A DNA stretch of 64,000 nucleotides. Source: DATEPR01 sp036491115. GTDB lineage: Bacteria > Actinomycetota > Actinomycetes > Mycobacteriales > Pseudonocardiaceae. The notes under the pieces were generated by a model. The model was given only the letters and a program-made list of their open reading frames with translations, did not search any database and was not told the origin of the DNA. The first letter of the stretch is position 1, and the number at the start of each line of letters is the position of its first letter. Of this stretch, positions 8,652-18,284 are shown one piece after another. Where the stretch lies: the NCBI GenBank assembly GCA_036491115.1, contig DASXCQ010000105.1, positions 1 to 64,000 of the forward strand, written 5' to 3'. Made by a program: the position numbers and the translations under genes.

Positions 8652-9821
8652 TCAGCGTCTCGGCCGGTAGGGGCGGAAGAAGGCACGCAGCTCCTCGGCA
8701 TAGAGTTCTGGTTCCTCGAAGGCCGCGAAATGGCCACCACGTGGGGGCTCGCTCACGCGCACGACGTTCGCGGTGCGCTCCAGCCACGCCATCGGCGGGC
8801 GAACGATATCGCCGGGGAACAACGCGAAACCCGACGGCACCTCGACCCGCCGGGACAACTGCGGCGGCGGGATCGCGGCGTTCGCGCGGTACATGCGCAT
8901 CGACGAACCAATCGTGCCGGTCAACCAGTACAGCATGACATTCGTCAGGATCTCGTCCTTGGAGAACCGCCGCTCGACGTCGCCGTCGCAGTCGCTCCAC
9001 GCGCGCAGCTTCTCCACGATCCACGCGGCGAGCCCGGCCGGGGAGTCGGTCAGCCCGACGGCCGCGGTCTGCGGCTTCGTGCGGTGCATCGCGGCATAGG
9101 CGCCCTCACTCGCGGCCCACGCCGCGACGCCGTCGAACCAGGCGCGTTCGGAGTCCGCGAGGTCGGCCAGGTCGCCGGTCAGCACCGGCACGCCCGCGTC
9201 GGTGCGGTGCACGGCCACCACCCGCCCAGGATGATCCAGCCCGAGGTAGCGGCTCACGTGGCTGCCGATGTCCCCGCCCGCCGCGCCGAAGCGCGGGTAG
9301 CCCAGCACGTCCATGAGCCGCGCCCACAGACCGGCGACCGCGATGGAGTCCAGAGCCGGGCCGGTGGGACGGTCGGAATAGCCGTAGCCGGGCATGTCGG
9401 GCACGACCACGTCGAACGCGTCAGCGGGGTCGGCGCCGTGCGCGCCGGGATCGGTGAGCAGCGGGATGACCTTCGTGTAACGCCAGAACGAGTCCGGCCA
9501 GCCGTGGCTGAGCACCAGCGGGAGCACCGGTCCGGCAGGCGCGGCCGCCCGGACGTGCACGAAATGGATACCCAGGCCGCCCAGCAGGACGCGGAAGTGC
9601 GGCAGCCTGGCCAGCGCCCTCTCCCGCGCAGGCCAGTCGAACCCGTCCACCCAGTACGCGACCAACTCACGCAGGTAGGCCACATCAGTCCCCAGCGACC
9701 ACCCTGCCTCCTCGGGCGCGTCCGGCCACCGTGTCGCACGCAGCCGCGTGCGCAGCTCCTCGACCACCTCCGGGGCGGTCCGCGGAGTGAACGGCTCAGG
9801 GCGAGGCGCGGCATCCGGCAC
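8652..9821 (-). CDS. Epoxide hydrolase, microsomal type
   Basis: A 389-residue protein with the N-terminal epoxide-hydrolase extension (FTPRTAPEVVEELRTRLRATRWP) followed by an alpha/beta-hydrolase fold. Visible catalytic features are the oxyanion HGWPDSF loop, the nucleophile in GGDIGSHVSRYLGL, and the base in GGHFAAFEEPELYAEELR near the C-terminus. It would add water to an epoxide to give a diol, in the cytoplasm. It stands alone between a pseudogene and an IS remnant. Sequence and length agree well with the family; the substrate is unknown. Confidence 0.9.
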   Translation of the reverse strand: MPDAAPRPEPFTPRTAPEVVEELRTRLRATRWPDAPEEAGWSLGTDVAYLRELVAYWVDGFDWPARERALARLPHFRVLLGGLGIHFVHVRAAAPAGPVLPLVLSHGWPDSFWRYTKVIPLLTDPGAHGADPADAFDVVVPDMPGYGYSDRPTGPALDSIAVAGLWARLMDVLGYPRFGAAGGDIGSHVSRYLGLDHPGRVVAVHRTDAGVPVLTGDLADLADSERAWFDGVAAWAASEGAYAAMHRTKPQTAAVGLTDSPAGLAAWIVEKLRAWSDCDGDVERRFSKDEILTNVMLYWLTGTIGSSMRMYRANAAIPPPQLSRRVEVPSGFALFPGDIVRPPMAWLERTANVVRVSEPPRGGHFAAFEEPELYAEELRAFFRPYRPRR

Positions 9822-9834
9822 AGCCGCAGCCTAA

Positions 9835-10184
9835 GGGTTGTCCCGTAACGTTGGGCAGCCGTGATCGATGATCATGGCGTGGAGCATGTGATCAGTTCCA
9901 GCACCAACCTGACCTACCGACAGATCGCCCTGCTGTTCGGGATCTCCAAGTCCACCGTCGACCGCGTGGTCAATCACCTGGCACCGCTGCTCGCGCTGGC
10001 CCGCCGCCACTCCACACAGCTGCTCGGTCGCCTGCGCTTCGGTGAGCCCGCCGACGGCGATGGCTGTGCCATGCACGTCACCTTCCCAGGCGATGCACCT
10101 GGTCTTTCGACCACGCCTCAGTGCGGTCGTGGTCTCGATGTGGGCCTCAACCGGGAGCAGCCGGTTGTCCACGAAGTTGGCTAA
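9835..10184 (+). pseudogene. IS5-family transposase remnant
   Basis: GGGTTGTCCCGTAA at 9835-9848 resembles the terminal inverted repeat of actinomycete IS5-type elements. The following frame keeps the helix-turn-helix region (TYRQIALLFGISKSTVDRVV, then HLAPLLALA). After ~10,010 the sequence departs from the family, the DDE catalytic part is absent, and no right end is seen. It is a truncated, inactive copy. Confidence 0.7.
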
Positions 10185-10329
10185 GAAGCCTTAACCAGCC
10201 CAAGCGCCGGCCCTGGAATCACCCGACCACATTCACGTCTTCATGACACCTGTAGCACTGTGGGTGGATCACGTCGTCCCGATGGGGTTGAGACCCACCC
10301 GCTGGTGCGCACCGCCTACCCTCACCGTC

Positions 10330-11040
10330 GTGACAGACAGTGGTCAGCCCGGCAGGGGCCCGGATGGTCGGGCGGCCCGATGGTCGGGCCATCGGGCTCG
10401 GCGGCGGGCGCAGATTGTCGCGGCCGCGTTGGCCGCCATCGACGAGCACGGGCCGGGCGTGTCGACCGAGCAGATCGCGGAGCGGGCGGGGATGGCCCGA
10501 CCTCAGCTCTACCGCCAGTTCACCGACGCGCAGGATCTGCACAACGCGATCGTCCGCAGCGCGGTGGAGTCGTTCCTGGCCACGATGGCGCCGGTACTGA
10601 CTCACCCCAGCGGCTCGCCCCGAAGCCTCATCACGCAGCTCGTGCGCACGTTCGTGACCTGGATGACCGACAACGCCTCCCGCTACCACTACGTGCTGGC
10701 CAGGGCCGGTGCGGTCAGTGATGGCGAGGGCGCGCTGGCCGACGCGCGCACGAGAGTCGGTTGTCTGTTGCGCGACCTGCTGGCCGGCTACTTCGTGGTG
10801 CTGCAGGTCGATCCCACCCTGGCTGATCCGCTCGCGTTCGGTCTGGTGGGCATGGTCGAGTCGGCGACCGAGCGATGGCTGGTGGCAGGCTCGCAGGGCC
10901 GGGACGCGCTGGTCGCCCAGGTGTCGGTGTGGATTTGGAGTCTGCTGGATGGCCTGGCTCGGGTTGTCGGGGTGGCGATCGACCCGGACGAGCCCCTGCC
11001 TCCATTGCCAGACCAGGCCGTCGAGCTCCAGGACTCTTGA
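10330..11040 (+). CDS. TetR-family regulator
   Basis: Start set at GTG 10330 (VTDSGQPGRG); no ribosome site precedes it, so it may be leaderless, and an in-frame ATG at 10243 is the alternative. The helix-turn-helix covers ~20-70 (RRRAQIVAAALAAIDEHG ... IAERAGMARPQLYRQFTDAQDLHNAI). The C-terminal ligand domain is long and Leu-rich. The next gene begins ~110 bases downstream. No obvious target gene is adjacent, so its regulon is unknown. Confidence 0.85.
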   Translation: MTDSGQPGRGPDGRAARWSGHRARRRAQIVAAALAAIDEHGPGVSTEQIAERAGMARPQLYRQFTDAQDLHNAIVRSAVESFLATMAPVLTHPSGSPRSLITQLVRTFVTWMTDNASRYHYVLARAGAVSDGEGALADARTRVGCLLRDLLAGYFVVLQVDPTLADPLAFGLVGMVESATERWLVAGSQGRDALVAQVSVWIWSLLDGLARVVGVAIDPDEPLPPLPDQAVELQDS

Positions 11041-11151
11041 GACTCTGTGTGCACGAATCGCTACCCCCGGTTGCTGGTACGGAGCTGTAGCTGTTACTTT
11101 GCGTGCTCGCCGAGCGTGTTCGGTGTCTTGGCGCGGGGAAGGGAGCCGCTA

Positions 11152-11403
11152 GTGACCGACGCACAGCAGCAATGGGACTGGCTCGAACAGGCCGCCCAGG
11201 AGGCCCGGGAGATCATCGATCGCCTGCACGGAGAAGCCAGCGCCACGTTGCGCCATGATCGGATGGATCCTCACTCCGGTGATACCTCGGAGGGTCGCCG
11301 TACGTCGGTACCCAGTGAGCCCACGCCGTCGCCGGGCAGTGAGATCGAGGCCGCCGCCGAGGGTGGCCCAGCGTCCGGGAGTCCGGGCCATGCCACGTCA
11401 TGA
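11152..11403 (+). CDS. Small acidic hypothetical protein
   Basis: GTG 11152 is preceded by GGGAG. The 83-residue product starts with a helix (DAQQQWDWLEQAAQEAREII) and has a disordered tail rich in Ser, Pro and Gly. I do not recognise a family. A good hairpin terminator follows directly (11430-11453), which supports it as the last gene of a short unit with the TetR gene. Confidence 0.5.
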   Translation: MTDAQQQWDWLEQAAQEAREIIDRLHGEASATLRHDRMDPHSGDTSEGRRTSVPSEPTPSPGSEIEAAAEGGPASGSPGHATS

Positions 11404-11429
11404 CCACCCATCACCGCGCCGTTAGCCCG

Positions 11430-11453
11430 TCATGGCGGGCCGACCCGCCATGA
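11430..11453. terminator. Hairpin terminator
   Basis: A 10-bp perfect stem (TCATGGCGGG / CCCGCCATGA) with a four-base loop lies 26 bases after the stop codon at 11403. Confidence 0.65.
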
Positions 11454-11630
11454 GACAGCCCCGCCGCACTGCCCGGTGTGCCGAACGCCTGGATGCCGCA
11501 GGAGCCGCGAGATTCCCGATGAGTGTGATCACCTGAACTGGCCCCGGTTGGGTCGTGGTTCTTCACCAATATTGGCCCCACCCAGGTTGTGATCTTCACG
11601 TCGGTGTCGTCGTCGGCGTGGAGGTCGGGA

Positions 11631-12281
11631 ATGGCGCGGTCGAAGGTGGAACTGTTCGAACAGATCAGACGAGACAGACGGATCGAGCAGCTCTCGATCC
11701 GAGAGCTGGCGGAGCGGCATCAGGTGCGCCGACGCACCGTGCGCCAAGCGTTGGCCAGCGCGGTTCCGCCGCCGCGCAAGGCGTATCCGCGGCGACCCCG
11801 GCCGGCGACCGACCCGTATGTCGGGGTGATCGACTCGTGGTTGCTGGCCGACCGGGACGTGCCGCGCAAACAGCGACACACAGCACGGCGGGTCTGGCAG
11901 CGGCTGGTTGCCGAGCACGGCGCGGCACTGGCGGAGGTCACGGTCTCGCGTTATGTCGCTGCCCGTCGGATCGAGTTGGGTCTGGACCGGGTTGAGGTGG
12001 CGGTGCCCCAGGCCCACATCGCTGGCGCTGAGGCCGAGGTCGATTTCGGCGAGTTTGCCGCCACCATCGCCGGGGTGCTGACCACGCTGTGGCTGTTTGT
12101 GATGCGCCTTTCCCACTCTGGTAAGGCTTTCCACGTCGCGTTTGCCACCCAGGCCCAGGAAGCGTTCCTGGAAGGACACGTCGCCGCGTTCGCGTACTTC
12201 GGCGCGGTCCCAGCGCGGATCCGTTACGACAACCTCAAACCCGCCGTGATCCGGGTGCTGCGCGGGCGGGACCGAACCGAG
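11631..12281 (+). pseudogene. IS21-family transposase IstA, truncated
   Basis: From ATG 11631 the sequence follows IS21 IstA closely: MARSKVELFEQIRRDRRIEQ, the helix-turn-helix (LSIRELAERHQVRRRTVRQAL), and the start of the catalytic core (AEVDFGEFAATIAG with the first Asp, RIRYDNLKPAV with the second). Similarity stops at RDRTE (~12281). The rest of the open frame to ~12,617 is unrelated. The final catalytic Glu and the partner gene istB are missing, so it is inactive. Bases 12,282-12,480 hold no gene. Confidence 0.8.
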
Positions 12282-12481
12282 GGTCGCCCCGATGGGCTGT
12301 CTCCCGCCGGTTGGCTGCAACAGATCGTGCTCGACGATCCGCAACCACTCCAGGACAACGGCTGCTTCCTGCCCGACGACCCGTTCGCCCTGCCCGGCGA
12401 CAAGTCCCACCGACCGAACACCGCAGCCGCGGGAGCTGTCGTTAGGTCGATGAGTCAAATCCGGTGCGACTCGAACAATGC

Positions 12482-12500
12482 AATACGCATGCGCAGTATT
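12482..12500. promoter_or_regulatory. Candidate TetR operator (AATAC-N9-GTATT)
   Basis: An inverted repeat centred on GCATGCGCA lies 56 bases before the TetR start at 12556. Position fits autoregulation. The MFS gene on the other side is convergent, so it is not obviously a shared operator. Confidence 0.45.
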
Positions 12501-12555
12501 CGCGTCGCTACTCGGCCCTGCATGGCATCCTGGTCGGGGCCCGTAGGATGGCGGC

Positions 12556-13206
12556 ATGGCGGGCGAGGACGACACCGGGGGCGCGCGGTCCTACCGGAAG
12601 GCCGAGGACCGGCGTGAACAGGTGCTGGCGAAGGCGATCGAGCTGTTCGCCGAGCACGGGGTGGAGGCGTCGCTGCGATCGATCGGGGACGCGATCGGTG
12701 TCTCGCACGCGGCACTGCGTTATTACTTCCGCTCGCGCGATGACCTTCTCATCGCGGTGTACCGGGCGCACGAAGCGGCCGACCACAGCGAAGCGGAAAA
12801 GGAGCAGTCCCTCGCGGAGGACCCGTCAATCGTCGATGTCATGAAAAGCAGCGCGCTGCGCAACCGCGAGATCCCGGGTCTGGTCGAGCTGTACGCGACG
12901 CTGACGACGGACGCGTTGCAGCAGGAGCGGCATCCCGCGACTCGGGAGTTCGTCCGGGAACGGTTCCGCCGGGTGCGGGCCGAGCTCGCCGAACTGGTGC
13001 GCCAGGGACAGCGCAGTGGCGCGGTCAACTCGGATCTCGATCCGGAGGACGCGGCGGCGCTCGTGGCGGCGGCGTCGGACGGGTTGCAGGTGCAGTGGCT
13101 GCTGGATCCGGACGCGGTGGACGTGCACAGGGTGCTGAGACTGCTGGAACGGCTGGTACCGGGACGGGTCAGCGTGGACGCCGCTGGGCGCGAGCCATCC
13201 CGGTGA
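12556..13206 (+). CDS. TetR-family regulator
   Basis: 216 residues. The helix-turn-helix is at ~20-65 (REQVLAKAIELFAEHGVEASLRSI, then GDAIGVSHAALRYYFRSRDDLL). The C-terminal domain resembles the TetR_C group with a Trp/Leu-rich end (DGLQVQWLLDPDAVDV). The 3' end overlaps the convergent MFS gene by 38 bases. It may regulate that transporter, but this is inferred only from proximity. Confidence 0.85.
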   Translation: MAGEDDTGGARSYRKAEDRREQVLAKAIELFAEHGVEASLRSIGDAIGVSHAALRYYFRSRDDLLIAVYRAHEAADHSEAEKEQSLAEDPSIVDVMKSSALRNREIPGLVELYATLTTDALQQERHPATREFVRERFRRVRAELAELVRQGQRSGAVNSDLDPEDAAALVAAASDGLQVQWLLDPDAVDVHRVLRLLERLVPGRVSVDAAGREPSR

Positions 13207-14416
13207 GTCCGACCACCGCGGTGACGGCGAACGCGGCTGGGATGAGGAACACCAGCGGCAGCCCGACCCGGTCGGCGCCGAGGCCGCCTGCGAGGCCGCC
13301 GAGTGCTGAGCTGAGCGCGGTGGAGCTGATGAAGATCGCGGACGCGGTGGCGACAGCGGTGGGCAGCAGGCGTTGGGCGACGACGATGCCGAGGGTCGCG
13401 AACACGCACCACACCCCGCCCATGAGTATCTGTCCGGTGAACAGTCCGGCGGCGGTGCCGGTGAAGGCGAAGCACAGGTTCGCGGCCACCCCGAACCCGG
13501 CGCCGAGCACCATGAGTCGCATCGGCCCGGTTCTGCGGGCCACGACGACGGCCACGGGCATGAGCGCCAGCTCGACCAGCGGTTGGATGCCGATGACCGC
13601 GCCGGCCAGCGCTGGTGTGAAGTGCAGTTGGCTGTTCATGTAGATCGGCAGGTAGGCGTATTTGACCGGCTCGCCCGCGTAGACGCAGATGTAGAGCCCG
13701 GTGAACGCGAGCAGCGGGAGCATCGCGCGGACGTCGGGCCGGCTCGGTCGCGGTGCCGGTCGGCGGGGCAGGAGCGGGGTGCTGCCCGGGTCCCGCAGTG
13801 TGCCCAGGGGCAGCAGCTGGGCGAGGGTGACGGCCGCCGTCGCCAGGAACATCACCTGCGGACCGGCGAGGGCGGCCAGGAAGGAGCCCGCGACCGGCCC
13901 GAGGACCCAACCGGCGGTCAGCGCCATCCGCACGATCGCGACGACCCCGTCCTGGTTCGGGTGTGGGGCTGCCTGGTCGTGGATGGCGGCGAACAGTTGC
14001 GAGGTCGCGGCGCCGGCGAAGCCGAGCAGGGTCGCGCTGATCACGAACGGCAGCCACAGCCGGGGCGCGAACGCGATCGCCGCCCAGCCCGCGGCTCCGG
14101 CCACGGCGCAGAGCCGGAACAACGTCAGCCGTGATGCCGTGCGGTCCGACCGGGCCCCGACCAGGTAGCCGGCGATGGGCGCGGTGAGGTTGGTCAGGTA
14201 GTACAGGCCCGCGACGGTCAGGGAGGCACCGAGTTGGTGCACGAGGAACGACGCGATCTGCGGAGCCGCGGCGGAGAACCCGAGCCCGGACAGGAACAGC
14301 GCGAGCGTCGCCCCGCGGTACAGCGGTGTGGACCCCACCAGTCGCAGTGCCGTGTCGTGGGCCGGCGGGGGTGTCTGCTCGGTGATGGTGTCGGGTAGTG
14401 GGGGCTGCTCGTTCAT
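13169..14416 (-). CDS. MFS efflux transporter (sugar-efflux/SetA-like)
   Basis: Start at ATG 14416 (MNEQPPLPDTITEQ). A 415-residue protein with about 12 hydrophobic segments in two halves and a basic central loop (LLPRRPAPRPSRPDVR). The loop after helix 2 carries the MFS A-motif variant GYLVGARSDRTASR. It resembles drug and sugar efflux pumps of the SetA group. The substrate cannot be read. The DUF1275 gene lies upstream on the same strand with a 65-base gap, so they may be co-transcribed. Confidence 0.85.
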   Translation of the reverse strand: MNEQPPLPDTITEQTPPPAHDTALRLVGSTPLYRGATLALFLSGLGFSAAAPQIASFLVHQLGASLTVAGLYYLTNLTAPIAGYLVGARSDRTASRLTLFRLCAVAGAAGWAAIAFAPRLWLPFVISATLLGFAGAATSQLFAAIHDQAAPHPNQDGVVAIVRMALTAGWVLGPVAGSFLAALAGPQVMFLATAAVTLAQLLPLGTLRDPGSTPLLPRRPAPRPSRPDVRAMLPLLAFTGLYICVYAGEPVKYAYLPIYMNSQLHFTPALAGAVIGIQPLVELALMPVAVVVARRTGPMRLMVLGAGFGVAANLCFAFTGTAAGLFTGQILMGGVWCVFATLGIVVAQRLLPTAVATASAIFISSTALSSALGGLAGGLGADRVGLPLVFLIPAAFAVTAVVGLTGMARAQRRPR

Positions 14417-14481
14417 GTGCGGGCGGTCTCCATCGGCTCGGAGCACGGCACGACGCGGGCCACGGCCCGAACGGTGCGAGC

Positions 14482-15243
14482 CTACCCGAAGATTCTTACA
14501 GTGGAAGAATCTGATGTCTGTGACATCGCGGGGCGCTGTCGCCGGTGGCGGTCGGGTTGATCCGGCGAGCGGTGGGCGGCTGTCGTGAAGGCCGCGGTGA
14601 CGACCATGACGAGGACGGCCGCGATCGCGATCGCCGCGGTGGGAGACCACTGCAGGATGGCGGCGCCGGCCGCCGCGCCGGTGAGCATGGCCGCGATCGA
14701 GCCGAGCCTGCGGTGTGGCTTGGCGCCGGGACCGCCGGCCAGCGCGTTGTCCGCGGCCAGGCCGGTGATGGTCAGGGTGAGCACGGTGGTGGTCAGGTCG
14801 GGGGCGCCGAGGTGGCGGACGGTACCGTTCTGCACCCCGAGAGCGGCGGCGAGGATCGCGATGACGGCGAGGCTGCCGTGGCCGGTGAACGGCAGCACGG
14901 CGGTGCCGGTCAACACGGCGGCCAGGCCGAGCATGATCGCTTCGCTGGCGAATGCGGACGTCAGCCACAGGCCGGTCCGTCTGTCGGCCATGGCGTGCGC
15001 GACCCGGCCGCCGGCCAGGGCGCCGAGAGCGAACCCGGCGATCGCGACGCCGGAGGCGACCGCGGACAGGCCGGAACCGTGGTCGACGCCGAAGCCGAGG
15101 AACACGACGTTGCCCGTCATGTTCGCGACGAACACGTGGCCCAGTCGCAGGTAGCTGACGGCGTCGACGAGGCCGGTGACCACGGTCAGGGTCAGCAGTG
15201 CGGCGACGGTCCACCTGGTGTTCAGCGGTGAGGGGACGGCCAT
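14482..15243 (-). CDS. DUF1275 (YoaK-like) membrane protein
   Basis: 253 residues with about six to seven membrane segments and the family's N-terminal signature (VTGLVDAVSYLRLGHVFVANMTGNVVFLG). Function of the family is unknown; some members lie near stress or efflux genes. It is divergent from the aldo-keto reductase at 15415. The 170-base region between them holds two promoters by position, but I see no clear shared operator. Confidence 0.85.
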   Translation of the reverse strand: MAVPSPLNTRWTVAALLTLTVVTGLVDAVSYLRLGHVFVANMTGNVVFLGFGVDHGSGLSAVASGVAIAGFALGALAGGRVAHAMADRRTGLWLTSAFASEAIMLGLAAVLTGTAVLPFTGHGSLAVIAILAAALGVQNGTVRHLGAPDLTTTVLTLTITGLAADNALAGGPGAKPHRRLGSIAAMLTGAAAGAAILQWSPTAAIAIAAVLVMVVTAAFTTAAHRSPDQPDRHRRQRPAMSQTSDSSTVRIFG

Positions 15244-15414
15244 CGGTGATCACTCCGCTCTAGCGAAACTGTACTTATGGTTTCGTAATCAAACTACAAC
15301 CGGCGTGATCCGCATGTTCCTGGTGTGACTGAGCGAACACCATCGGCGGCCATGTTGATACGAAACCGGCAGTATCGTTTTGCAGTGAAGGACTAGCGCT
15401 GTGACGGAGGAATC

Positions 15415-16374
15415 ATGCAGCAGACACAACTTCGCACCGCTCCGCTGGGCACGACCGGTATGGAGATCACCCGGGTCGGTTTCGGCGCCTGGGCCATCGG
15501 CGGTGGCGGATGGGAGTTCGGCTGGGGACCGCAGGAGGACGACGAGTCGATCGCGGCGATCCACCGGGCCCTGGCACTCGGGGTCAACTGGATCGACACG
15601 GCGGCCGCCTACGGCTTCGGCCGCTCGGAGCGGACCGTCGGCCGTGCCCTGGATGGCCTGGCCGACCGACCTTACGTGTTCACCAAGTGCTCGCTGTTGG
15701 ACGACGGCACCGGCCACGTCCGGCACAGCCTCACGCGGGACTCGATCCTGCGCGAGGCGGACGCCAGCCTGGGCCGGCTCGGTGTGGACGCCATCGATCT
15801 GTACCAGATCCACTGGCCGAATCCGGAACCGGACATCGAGGAGGGCTGGGCGGCGCTGGCTGAGCTGAAGGAACAGGGCGTGGTCCGGCACATCGGGGTG
15901 TCCAACTTCGACGTCGAGCAGTTGCACCGGATCGAGTCGATCGCGCCGGTGGAGACCATGCAGCCGCCGTACTCCCTGATCGATCGGGCCGCCGAGACGG
16001 AGATCCTGCCGCTGGCCGAGAAGGAGAACCTCGGTGTGATCGTCTACTCGCCGATGGGGTCCGGGCTGCTGACCGGCGGCATGACCCGGGAGCGGGTGGC
16101 AACGATGGCCGACGACGACTGGCGCAGGACCGACCCGCGGTTCACCGAGCCGCGACTGTCCAGGCACCTGACCCTGGCCGAACGCCTGCGCATCATCGGC
16201 GAGCGCCACGACGCCACGGCGGGCGCGGTCGCCGTCGCCTGGACCCTGCGCAACCCCGCGGTGACCGGTGCGATCACCGGTTTCCGCCGTCCGTCCCAGG
16301 TGGACCCGATCCTCGCCGCGGCAAATCTGGAGCTCACCGGCCGCGATCTCGCCGACATCCAGTCGGCACTGTGA
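15415..16374 (+). CDS. Aldo/keto reductase
   Basis: GGAGG lies just before ATG 15415. The tetrad of the (beta/alpha)8 aldo-keto reductase fold is visible: Asp and Tyr in WIDTAAAYGFGRSE, Lys in YVFTKCSLL, His in LYQIHWPNPEPD. The C-terminal NADP-binding region (AVAWTLRNPAVTGAITGFRRPSQ) is intact. It would reduce a carbonyl with NADPH. The next two genes follow at 10 bases and with a 4-base overlap, so AKR, dehydrogenase and TetR form one operon. Confidence 0.9.
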   Translation: MQQTQLRTAPLGTTGMEITRVGFGAWAIGGGGWEFGWGPQEDDESIAAIHRALALGVNWIDTAAAYGFGRSERTVGRALDGLADRPYVFTKCSLLDDGTGHVRHSLTRDSILREADASLGRLGVDAIDLYQIHWPNPEPDIEEGWAALAELKEQGVVRHIGVSNFDVEQLHRIESIAPVETMQPPYSLIDRAAETEILPLAEKENLGVIVYSPMGSGLLTGGMTRERVATMADDDWRRTDPRFTEPRLSRHLTLAERLRIIGERHDATAGAVAVAWTLRNPAVTGAITGFRRPSQVDPILAAANLELTGRDLADIQSAL

Positions 16375-16384
16375 GGTGATGATC

Positions 16385-17272
16385 ATGACAACCATCGGAT
16401 TCATCGGCCTGGGCACCATGGGCGCGCCCATCGCCGGCCGCCTGCTGGACGGCAACCGGGTGTACGGCACCAACCGCACCCGGGCCAGGGCCGAGGCGCT
16501 GATCGAGCAGGGCCTGCGCTGGCGGGACACCCCACGCGAGGTGGCCGGGGCCGCGGACGTGGTGTTCAGCATGGTCACCGACGACGTCGCGCTCGCCGCG
16601 ATCACCGAGGGCCCGGACGGGGTGCTGGCCGGCCTGCGGCCGGGCGCCGTCTACGTCGACATGAGCACGGTGAGCCCGAGGGCCAGCCGTGACCTGGCCG
16701 CACAGGTGCGGGACGCGGGAGCCACCATGCTCGACGCTCCCGTCTCCGGCAGCGTGCCCGCGGCCCGCGGCGGTACCCTGGCGATCATGGTCGGCGGTCC
16801 GGAGAGTGCGTTCCACTCTGCCGAACCGCTGCTGCGCCTGCTGGGCAGCAGCGTGACCCACGTCGGCGGCAACGGCCAGGGGCTCCTGGTCAAGCTGGCG
16901 GTCAACATCAGCCTGGCCGCGCAGATGCTCGCCTTCAGCGAGGGCCTGTTGCTGGCTCAGCGCGGTGGCATCGACCCGATGCTCGCCGCCGAAGCGATCA
17001 CGGCGTCCGCGATCGGGTCGCCCATGCTGCGGACCCGTGCCCCCCTCGCCATCGACTTGCCCGAACAGGCGTGGTTCGACATGCGGATGATGCACAAGGA
17101 CATCCGGCTGGCACTGGATGCCGCCCAGGACGGTGAGGTCCCGCTGCCCGCGACTGCCACCGCCGACGCCGTGTTGAACCGCGCCGAGCAACTCGGCTAC
17201 GGACACCGCGACATCGCGGGTCTGTACCAGGTGCTGGACCGGCTGGCAGGCACCGAGCCGAAGGCGGCGTGA
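16385..17272 (+). CDS. NAD(P)-dependent 3-hydroxyisobutyrate-dehydrogenase-like oxidoreductase
   Basis: Start set at ATG 16385 with GAGGTG 7 bases upstream (ATG 16379 is the alternative). The N-terminal Rossmann motif is GFIGLGTMGAPIAG. The substrate motif DAPVSGSVPAARGGTLAIMVGG and the catalytic Lys region (GNGQGLLVKLAVN) of the beta-hydroxyacid dehydrogenase family are present. Length (295) is normal. It oxidises a beta-hydroxyacid or reduces the semialdehyde; the exact substrate is unknown. Its stop overlaps the next gene. Confidence 0.9.
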   Translation: MTTIGFIGLGTMGAPIAGRLLDGNRVYGTNRTRARAEALIEQGLRWRDTPREVAGAADVVFSMVTDDVALAAITEGPDGVLAGLRPGAVYVDMSTVSPRASRDLAAQVRDAGATMLDAPVSGSVPAARGGTLAIMVGGPESAFHSAEPLLRLLGSSVTHVGGNGQGLLVKLAVNISLAAQMLAFSEGLLLAQRGGIDPMLAAEAITASAIGSPMLRTRAPLAIDLPEQAWFDMRMMHKDIRLALDAAQDGEVPLPATATADAVLNRAEQLGYGHRDIAGLYQVLDRLAGTEPKAA

Positions 17273-17886
17273 GCGGCGAGATGACCACCGAGGGTGCGCC
17301 GCGTGGGCGGCCACGCAGCCAGCAGGCCCAGCAGGCGATCCTGGCCGCGGCCGCGGATCTCCTGCTGGCGCGCGGCCTGTCCGCGGTCAGCATGGACGCG
17401 GTCGCCGAACAGGCCGGCGTCAGCAAGGCCACCATCTACCGCTGGTGGCCCACCAAGGAAGCGCTGGCGCTCGACGCGCTCTACACCGAGTGGGCCGGCG
17501 CGCGGCCGCAACCGAGGAACACCGGTTCGCTGCGCGGCGACCTGCTCTCGCTGCTGCGGCCGTGGGCCCGGTTGGCCGCCAGCCGGCCCTATGGTCGGGT
17601 GATCGCCGCGCTGCTCGCCGAGGCACAGACCGACCCTGCCTTCGCCGCCGAGTATCGGCAGCGGGTGCTGCAACCACGTCGGGACCAGGCCCGCGAGTTG
17701 TTCGACCGCGCCATCGAACGCGGCGAGATCCCGGCCAACACGAAGATCGACGTCGCGCTCGACCTGCTCTTCGGCGCGGTCTATCACCGGATGCTGCACG
17801 GCCACGCACCGCTGAACGACCGGTTCGTCCGTGAGGTGATCGACACAGCCCTCAGTGGCATCCAGCCCGCGCGAGACCGAGATTGA
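17269..17886 (+). CDS. TetR-family regulator
   Basis: GTG 17269 overlaps the stop of the dehydrogenase (GTGA); an ATG at 17281 is possible. The helix-turn-helix is clear (AILAAAADLLLARGL ... AVAEQAGVSKATIYRWWPTKEALALDAL). The C-terminal domain is of the TetR_C type with HGHAPL near its end. As the last gene of the AKR operon it probably senses a substrate of the two oxidoreductases. Confidence 0.85.
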   Translation: MSGEMTTEGAPRGRPRSQQAQQAILAAAADLLLARGLSAVSMDAVAEQAGVSKATIYRWWPTKEALALDALYTEWAGARPQPRNTGSLRGDLLSLLRPWARLAASRPYGRVIAALLAEAQTDPAFAAEYRQRVLQPRRDQARELFDRAIERGEIPANTKIDVALDLLFGAVYHRMLHGHAPLNDRFVREVIDTALSGIQPARDRD

Positions 17887-18029
17887 CCGGCACTGCGCCC
17901 AAAGCTGCGGGAGCCCTGTGTTCGAGGCTCATCACTGTGGCGTGGTGTTGCCGGTCTCCGGCGGTGCATCGTCGCCGAGCATCCCGGTCAAGGCGCGTAG
18001 TCCTTCGGCCAGGCCATCGCTGCCATCGA

Positions 18030-18240
18030 GAATGACAGCCTCGGGCGGCACCTACGGCAGCCCGCGGATCGCCGATGATCTGCGGGAAGCCGGCTGGAAA
18101 GTCTCGGAGAACACGGTGGCGGCGCGGATGGTCGAGCTGGGTCTGGCCGGGCGGCCGGCCAAGCGGCGGCGGTCGCTGACCCGGCAGGGCCGCCGCCCGG
18201 TCGCGCGGGACCTGGTCGGGCGCACGGGCTTGGCAGGCAC
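18030..18240 (+). pseudogene. IS3-family OrfB fragment
   Basis: GGTYGSPRIADDLREAGWK followed by VSENTVAARMVELGL is the conserved helix-turn-helix region of IS3-type integrases (GxYGxPRI...). About 70 codons remain with no DDE residues and no partner OrfA. Bases 17,887-18,030 upstream have no recognisable content. Confidence 0.7.
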
Positions 18241-18284
18241 ACTTGCTGATCACCGCCCACATCGTATTTTCGTGCCCCGCACGG

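Noticed and set aside
12282..12480. Continuation of the IS21 gene as a functional protein
   Set aside because: The frame stays open but similarity ends abruptly and the catalytic Glu region is absent.
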